Source: Beroe ovata (taxonomy: Eukaryota; Ctenophora; Nuda; Beroida; Beroidae). Taken from it: a DNA stretch of 39,645 nucleotides. The translations under genes were made by a program, and so were the position numbers. The notes under the pieces are model-generated. The model saw only the letters and a list, made by a program, of their open reading frames with translations, did no database searches and was not told the origin of the DNA. Shown here piece by piece: positions 33,484-39,645 of the stretch. Each line of letters begins with the position of its first letter. Position 1 is the stretch's first letter. The stretch lies in contig CAMPET010000005.1 of assembly GCA_946803715.1 (NCBI GenBank), forward strand, positions 362,744 to 402,388. The letters are read 5' to 3'.

Positions 33484-33776
33484 GTGCACATGTTGCGCGC
33501 CCCTGGCCCTGTTCTACTCACTACTCAGTGAACTGAAAAGTCGTAGAAAGGAGACGCGCAGCGGAGAATTTGGGTCAGCAGATCACGCAGCGCGGGAACA
33601 TGCTTCTTGCGCGCGCGCCTTCATCGAAGGCCGAAACATGATCAGTGATGAAACTCCGATGAAGGCGCGCGCGCAAGAAACAGTGGACAAATAACATGCG
33701 GCAAGCGCCGCGTGACCCAAATACTCCGCGCGCGCGTTCACAGTCACTGAGTAGAACAGGGGCGCACAACGTGCAC
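33484..33776. mobile_element. 293-bp CG-rich foldback element (imperfect palindrome)
   Basis: The outer arms GTGCACATGTTGCGCGCCCC (from 33484) and the reverse complement of GGGGCGCACAACGTGCAC (to 33776) begin a long imperfect inverted repeat. It continues through CTGTTCTACTCA and TTTGGGTCA blocks to a nearly perfect 24-bp inner stem (33603-33626 with 33657-33680, 23 of 24). The centre AAGGCCGAAA is the reverse complement of the loop of the element at 33350-33454. A second copy lies at 34762-35054. Confidence 0.75.
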
Positions 33777-35848
33777 ACACCAAATTCTTTTGTAGAATGT
33801 ACTATGATAGTGTTTTACATTTCCCTTCCGTTGGCGCGCAACTTGTGCATAGCGTTACTATAGACATGCGACCGCTGATGCAATTGCAAGCCGTATAATC
33901 TAATGGGAGCAATGGGACAAATTGAAATTGAAATGGGACAAATTGAAATACAATGTACAAATTGAAATATAGCATGCGAGACTCGGGAGTTTGAGTACAA
34001 ATACAATGGGAAACGAATCGGACTGAGTCTCAATGAATATCACGCTCAACATGTTCAATACTGTAGTTGTACTGCAGCATCACTTTTCAGTATATTGCTG
34101 CAAGTTAGAAGTTGCTTGTTCCAGAGGCTGCAGCCGTTAGCGAAGGCATGGTCTACTCATTGGAAATAAGAGAACAAAGATATGGGGATCAATCTTTAAT
34201 GTTAATAATTCCATTCAGCAAAGTATAAACAAACATGATGATCTGGATCAAATGTAAACACAACGAAAATGTATTAAACGAAATCATTCTCAAGCGGCAA
34301 GATACAACCTGAAGTAAGTATCTTCATACAGAAATGAGTGTAGAAATCATATTCATAGTGCATTAGTGCAAGCTTTCACAGTTTATTTGTGTATTTGAAC
34401 AATCGACACTGCTATTGAAACACTTCTCCTATTGATACAATCAAACATCTTGAGTAAAATCATCGTCAGCTTGAACAAAAAACATTCCCATAACAAAAAA
34501 ACTAAAANAGCATGCGCATGCTCGCTGTTCATGTAATTTTGAAAATCAAAATTGAAATGCGACATGACTGGCCCAAATTCTGTTCCTGCGGCCCTGCGCT
34601 GCGTTGCCAGATACTAGCTGACATCTGTTGTCAGATGTTACCTGACCTGTTTCTCGCGCGAGCGCGCCTTCATCGATTTCGGCCTTCGATGAAGGCGCGC
34701 GCGAGAAACTGAGGTCAGATAAAATCTGACAAGACATCTGTATTCTGTCCACTGTTTCTTTGTGCACATGTTGCGCGCCCCTGGCCCTGTTCTACTCACT
34801 ACTCAGTGAACTGAAAAGTCGTAGAAAGGAGACGCGCAGCGGAGAATTTGGGTCAGCAGATCACGCAGCGCGGGAACATGCTTCTTGCGCGCGCGCCTTC
34901 ATCGAAGGCCGAAACATGATCAGTGATGAAACTCCGATGAAGGCGCGCGCGCAAGAAACAGTGGACAAATAACATGCGGCAAGCGCCGCGTGACCCAAAT
35001 ACTCCGCGCGCGCGTTCACAGTCACTGAGTAGAACAGGGGCGCACAACGTGCACACACCAAATTCTTTTGTAGAATGTACTATGATAGTGTTTTACATTT
35101 CCCTTCCGTTGGCGCGCAACTTGTGCATAGCGTTACTATAGACATGCGACCGCTGATGCAATTGCAAGCCGTATAATCTAATGGGAGCAATGGGACAAAT
35201 TGAAATTGAAATGGGACAAATTGAAATACAATGTACAAATTGAAATATAGCATGCGAGACTCGGGAGTTTGAGTACAAATACAATGGGAAACGAATCGGA
35301 CTGAGTCTCAATGAATATCACGCTCAACATGTTCAATACTGTAGTTGTACTGCAGCATCACTTTTCAGTATATTGCTGCAAGTTAGAAGTTGCTTGTTCC
35401 AGAGGCTGCAGCCGTTAGCGAAGGCATGGTCTACTCATTGGAAATAAGAGAACAAAGATATGGGGATCAATCTTTAATGTTAATAATTCCATTCAGCAAA
35501 GTATAAACAAACATGATGATCTGGATCAAATGTAAACACAACGAAAATGTATTAAACGAAATCATTCTCAAGCGGCAAGATACAACCTGAAGTAAGTATC
35601 TTCATACAGAAATGAGTGTAGAAATCATATTCATAGTGCATTAGTGCAAGCTTTCACAGTTTATTTGTGTATTTGAACAATCGACACTGCTATTGAAACA
35701 CTTCTCCTATTGATACAATCAAACATCTTGAGTAAAATCATCGTCAGCTTGAACAAAAAACATTCCCATAACAAAAAAACTAAAATCAGAATTCTCAGCC
35801 ATGAAGTAAATATGTATTATCTAGGTACCATCATATTCAGAGTCAGAC

Positions 35849-36867
35849 TTAGACGTTTGGTCTCTTCTTTGGCCTGGAAGGCCGGGGAGGCCTGACGGGT
35901 GGTGGAGTGCTCTCACCAGGCACTAGGTTGCTAGGAGGCACACCGTTGCCATGACTACCAGGCCCGAAATCGATGTTAGCATACTGATTGGTACTGCCCG
36001 GTACCTCAAGATTGATCACACTGTCCATATCTCCGTCCGATCTGATGCTGTGGAGCTGCGGCTCAATGCTAGCGCGGAGGGTGTCCGTCCCCTGTAACAT
36101 AGGCTGCTCACACTCCGGCGAGATTATGGCGGAGCTCGCGTTGGAGAGCGTGCTGTAACCTGCGATATCACTGGCAGCATGGGATTCACTGTCAGGCAGG
36201 GTGGGGGCTGAAGTTCCCCGGGGTAAACTGCGGGAAATCGCATCGGCATTCGGGCGAACAGGGCGCTTGGGAGCGGTGGAGGTGAGATCAACCTGTAGAG
36301 GGACGTGGTCACCAAGAGGGCGTGGTGGGGGATTGAGAGGGCGGGTGGGAGGAATAGGGAGGGTGGGTGATGGAGGCGCTTGTTCAGGGTGGTCGGGTGG
36401 AAGAGGCGTGTTAACCAGAGCTGGTTCAGACGAGAGATCCTCATTGAATATGTCATCAGGATCAATAAGGCACATTTCACTCATCTGAGGGGTATTAAGA
36501 TACTGATAATTGAACAGAAAGTAATGAGAGTCGTATCCATTAAGAGATTGCACTGAGAAATGATTCAATGTATTGGAGAATGAACTGAGAAATGAACTAA
36601 GAAATGAAATTATCTAGAGGGAGACTCACCGGAATTTCCACCGCGGGCCGTGCAGGTCTGGTCGGTCGAGTGGGGGCCGAGGGGGAAGAGGCACCACTCT
36701 CCTCGTCAGCGGGACGAACTGCCTCTTCCACTACGGGTTCCTGTCCCTTCTCGTACACGATCACCCGTCCATCNCACAAAAAAGGGCGTGGCCGATTTAG
36801 GCCTGATGCCATCGGAATCATCGTTGGCATCAGGGCCAATTTCTCTTACAATGGTGTCAAATGCCAT
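35849..36867 (-). CDS. Proline-rich protein, putative SH3/SH2 adaptor
   Basis: Two exons, 36867-36630 and 36484-35849. Start is the ATG opening MAFDTIVREI. The N at 36774 falls exactly between codons: 31 codons before it and 48 after read in one frame only if it is dropped, giving 290 aa. No folded domain is recognised. Proline/arginine tracts suit SH3 binding (TRPTRPARPA; the C-terminal PPPVRPPRPSRPKKR). Tyr motifs include QYANID, a YxN type that Grb2-like SH2 domains favour when phosphorylated, and GYSTLSN. Disordered cytoplasmic signalling scaffold is an inference. A 5' exon further upstream cannot be excluded. Confidence 0.65.
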
Positions 36868-39585
36868 AATCAGTCGAGAAAACGCTTTTAACAAGCAAAG
36901 CTAACGGATGGACGTTTGGTCTCAGACTACTACATTATAAACACATACATAACGTGTTCAAAGACGACATTATTGATTCAGTCTCTAAACCCAAGCTTCT
37001 CCATAGTAACCACCACTCTCTCTCTTTCACCAGAATCCCCTGGGCGACTCCTTCATAAATTTACTCAATAACTTCCCATTAAATTTTCTCATTAGTGAAA
37101 AGTTAAAAGGTCGTACATCATTATGTAGGCTTTGAAGTGGTACATTAGAAGCTCTGAGAATCTTTCTCTTTGTGTCTTGTCTAAATTAACTTTCTCTACC
37201 TACTGACTCCTAGATATCTGGAGTCAATTTCTTCCTTGTCAACACCATTATAATCCACTTCTTATCAAGATGGCCTCCGTATTCCTCTGCTACCCTCTGC
37301 TAAGATAAAGCCCGCACGGCCGCACACCCGATCAGATGAAGCCCGCACACCCGATCAGTGATCGTGTTGGATGACCTAACCTCCACGGGTGACCTCATTG
37401 TGATAATGTGTGACATCACAATACACCTATGCAGGAGAGTGTTAATTATAGCTAACTGTATACAGCCAGCCACAGCTATAAGCCTGCTGCTCTCAAGTTT
37501 ACCTCTGGGATTTACTATGCGTACATATATCATACACCTAGCTCAACCGTCCTTAATTATGCCTTATAGATCGATTTGTGCCATTATCTTTCACTCCCTA
37601 CAAATGTTTTCTTTTCAGTATTTTAATATTGAGGGGCGGGGTTTTTTGTTTTTAGCTGAGAATTTAAGTGACGTGCTACTCTCATTATTCCTTTAGATCA
37701 CGTTGAGCTGATGGCCACTCCCCATAGTACAGTGCAGGGTATAAGCTGTTTGAAAATCGCCCCTCTATTTCGTACTTTTTACAATTCCTAACCGCGGGCG
37801 TTAGTCAGGCTACCATATTGACATTTAGAACGGAATAAGAGACATTTTTGGGCTTTTTTCGAGATTCAGCGCGCTATTTCAAATCACATACTGCAGTATC
37901 AGAGTACTATAGAATCCAAAGAAAGTTTGAACACGCGTCATGATATATTGTGTTGTTGAAACATTCTTTCTCCGGGCTTTGGGTAAAATATATATGACTC
38001 ATCATGTGATTCCGGGTAAGTCAGTTTAGCGAGAAAAATCACAAGACAGATCACTATATATCCTATAACCGTGCGGTATATTAGCTCTATGTAAATGTTA
38101 AACTTTGTAATCTGTTACATATGATATCCATCCTTCGGCCCTCCGCGTTGGGACTTCAATGTAGCATCTCTGATCTCATCTCTCGCAATATTTGGAGACA
38201 GACACCCACTCTTCTCTTCATATGTGCAGTTCCGGGGTTTCAAGACGTGTTGTTTGTTGGATGTTTGCCAAGGTCTCGCTGACCCTGTGACCAGGATATG
38301 GCCATGGGAGAGGTGCTGACAACGACAATTAATTTACCTTTTCCGCTAGGAGAAAACACAGCGTGTTAATTTTAGAGTTTCATGGGCAACGCGCGTGACT
38401 TGCACGTGCAATCTACGTAATACCACGCAGCATACATGATACACGTCACGTACGAATCGAATCTGATCCTGAATTAGAACTTTATTGGCTGTCACCTAGT
38501 GTTGCTATCACGTGACCTGAACGCTGGTCTAAAGACGCTGCCATGTGTCGAAATTTCAATATCCAGTGCGCGTTTGATATTATGGAACATACATTTCATA
38601 TTTTCATATGATATTGACACACGTGCGGCAATATATGCCACGTGCTTTATTTGATTCATTAATATTACGCGCGCATATATATGCAGTGACCATTCCCCTC
38701 TATTATGCAGAGTTCATTTTGTACGGATTTGAGCAGCGCTCAAGGTTATGTTTTGACAGCAGCTACTCTAGTTAGGCAACTTGGAGAAATTTCTAGATTC
38801 AGATTATTCCTACATTTTACTGGGAATATTTGGTATATGCTGAGACAAAATCGTCTGTTTTGTGCAACATGTTTGTACGTGTGTCTGCACGTGCTTATAT
38901 GGGTTACGCAGTCATGTGTTTTTGTTCCCGTTCAGAGAAGCCGTCCAATGGGCGTCACCCATGTGATATCTACCGAGTTGACACGATATGTCAAATTGTT
39001 GCCATAGTTACAACGCAAAATCAGCGTATCTAAACTTGCCCGTTCATGTAACGGTATGCGAGCTAATTTTTCTTCGCTTTCATGACAAGGCTTTTACTCT
39101 ATCTATCCGATTAAAGTGATTCAACGGTTTAACTTTCTTTTAGAGGGTGTGAATTCATGTACTTGACGTTGTTTTGACAGTTATTAATCTATATCCCGAC
39201 AAAACTCTGCTACTTTTTGATAGTCCAAAGTATTATTTGTTTGACATTTGTTACAGCACCGAACCCTTTCGACACAGTAGTAGGGATTTGCCAATAAATA
39301 TCCCGCATTATCCACCAGACCAAAGAAACTGATATACGTGAAATTACTTGTTCTTGCCTCCCACCACCCAGTTCAAATGCTATTTCGTTCACAAAGCTTG
39401 CTCTCCTTATGAGGAATAAATAGGGAAACTGAAAGTGATATTTTGACCAGAAAGCATATTTGTGATACCGTGAATGATCAATGAACATTTTATGCTGATT
39501 GCTTCTTATGAGTCGCTAGATTGCTTTGGACGTTCTTTATCTTTTCGAGCCAGCGCAATGGTAAGGATAGAATGCGTAATTACAG
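36868..39585. other. Gene-free right flank
   Basis: About 2.7 kb without a supportable gene. Open frames at 37300-37533 (minus), 37358-37696 and 38705-39007 (plus) show no domain or splice context. A small tandem repeat (AAGCCCGCAC...ACCCGATCAG) lies at about 37307-37358. CACGTG occurs near 38511 and 38639, and a TATATATA-like string near 38674-38681. Confidence 0.5.
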
Positions 39586-39645
39586 TGCACACAAACACAC
39601 ACAGACACACAGGCACACACACACAGGCACACACACGCACACACA
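39586..39645. repeat. CA microsatellite at right edge
   Basis: CACACA-rich repeat with GACA and GGCA interruptions running off the window end. Confidence 0.9.

Larger units (their letters stand above)
33231..35785. repeat. Perfect 1277-bp tandem duplication separated by one N (probable assembly artefact)
   Basis: 33231-34507 and 34509-35785 appear identical base for base where compared, offset 1278, with a lone N at 34508 between them. The left copy ends exactly at the N and the right copy begins exactly after it. That is what two overlapping contig ends joined without merging would look like. The region holds no supported gene; its short open frames lie in palindromic repeats. Confidence 0.9.

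Noticed and set aside
33268-33783. Several open frames of about 70 codons on both strands, repeated 1278 bp away
   Set aside because: They lie in the CG-rich foldback and repeat only because the block is duplicated; the two strands resemble each other because the sequence is palindromic.
37300-39007. Open frames at 37300-37533, 37358-37696 and 38705-39007
   Set aside because: Overlapping frames on both strands, biased hydrophobic composition from AT-rich DNA, no family resemblance.

Overview
This is nuclear DNA from an animal with a compact, intron-rich genome. The evidence is GT-AG introns mostly of 60-300 bases, the standard genetic code, an ANTP-class homeobox gene, rhodopsin-type receptors and intronless class II tRNA genes. 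A sponge or another early-branching animal is my best guess, from gene density and the Bar/Bsh-like homeodomain, but the sequence alone does not settle it.

Layout: a PHD-finger gene enters at the left edge on the minus strand (37-1076, 3' end missing). A repeat-bearing spacer follows, then POLR1A (largest subunit of RNA polymerase I, 2711-8688), CIAO1 (cytosolic iron-sulfur assembly WD40 protein, 9017-12262) and a 12-finger C2H2 protein (12610-15366). SMC2, the condensin ATPase, covers 15760-29429 in 19 exons. Tail-to-tail with it is a ferroportin-like transporter (30069-33241, minus). A duplicated repeat block follows (33231-35785), then a proline-rich putative adaptor (35849-36867, minus), and about 2.8 kb in which I see no gene.

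The most striking architecture is nesting. CIAO1 intron 6 holds an antisense gene for a secreted hevein-like peptide. SMC2 introns hold two identical antisense tRNA-Leu(AAG) genes, a spliced class A GPCR, an intronless LDLa-ectodomain GPCR and a two-exon homeobox gene, all on the opposite strand. Housekeeping genes (rRNA transcription, Fe-S assembly, chromosome condensation) therefore host genes of a very different kind.

Three sequence patterns are not explained by the genes. First, short-period tandem arrays (33, 33, 17, 16 bp) occur in SMC2 introns; one repeats the exon-1 5' splice site seven times. Second, the 8-mer TGACACCA recurs at least 11 times in 1.2 kb of the ferroportin gene and sits beside 3' splice sites. 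Third, there is a family of TTGT...ACAA inverted-repeat elements with 8-9 bp target duplications, and a neighbouring 293-bp foldback. A perfect 1277-bp tandem duplication split by one N is most likely an assembly artefact.

Exon boundaries were assigned by eye from splice signals, phase continuity and remembered family sequences; no alignment was run.
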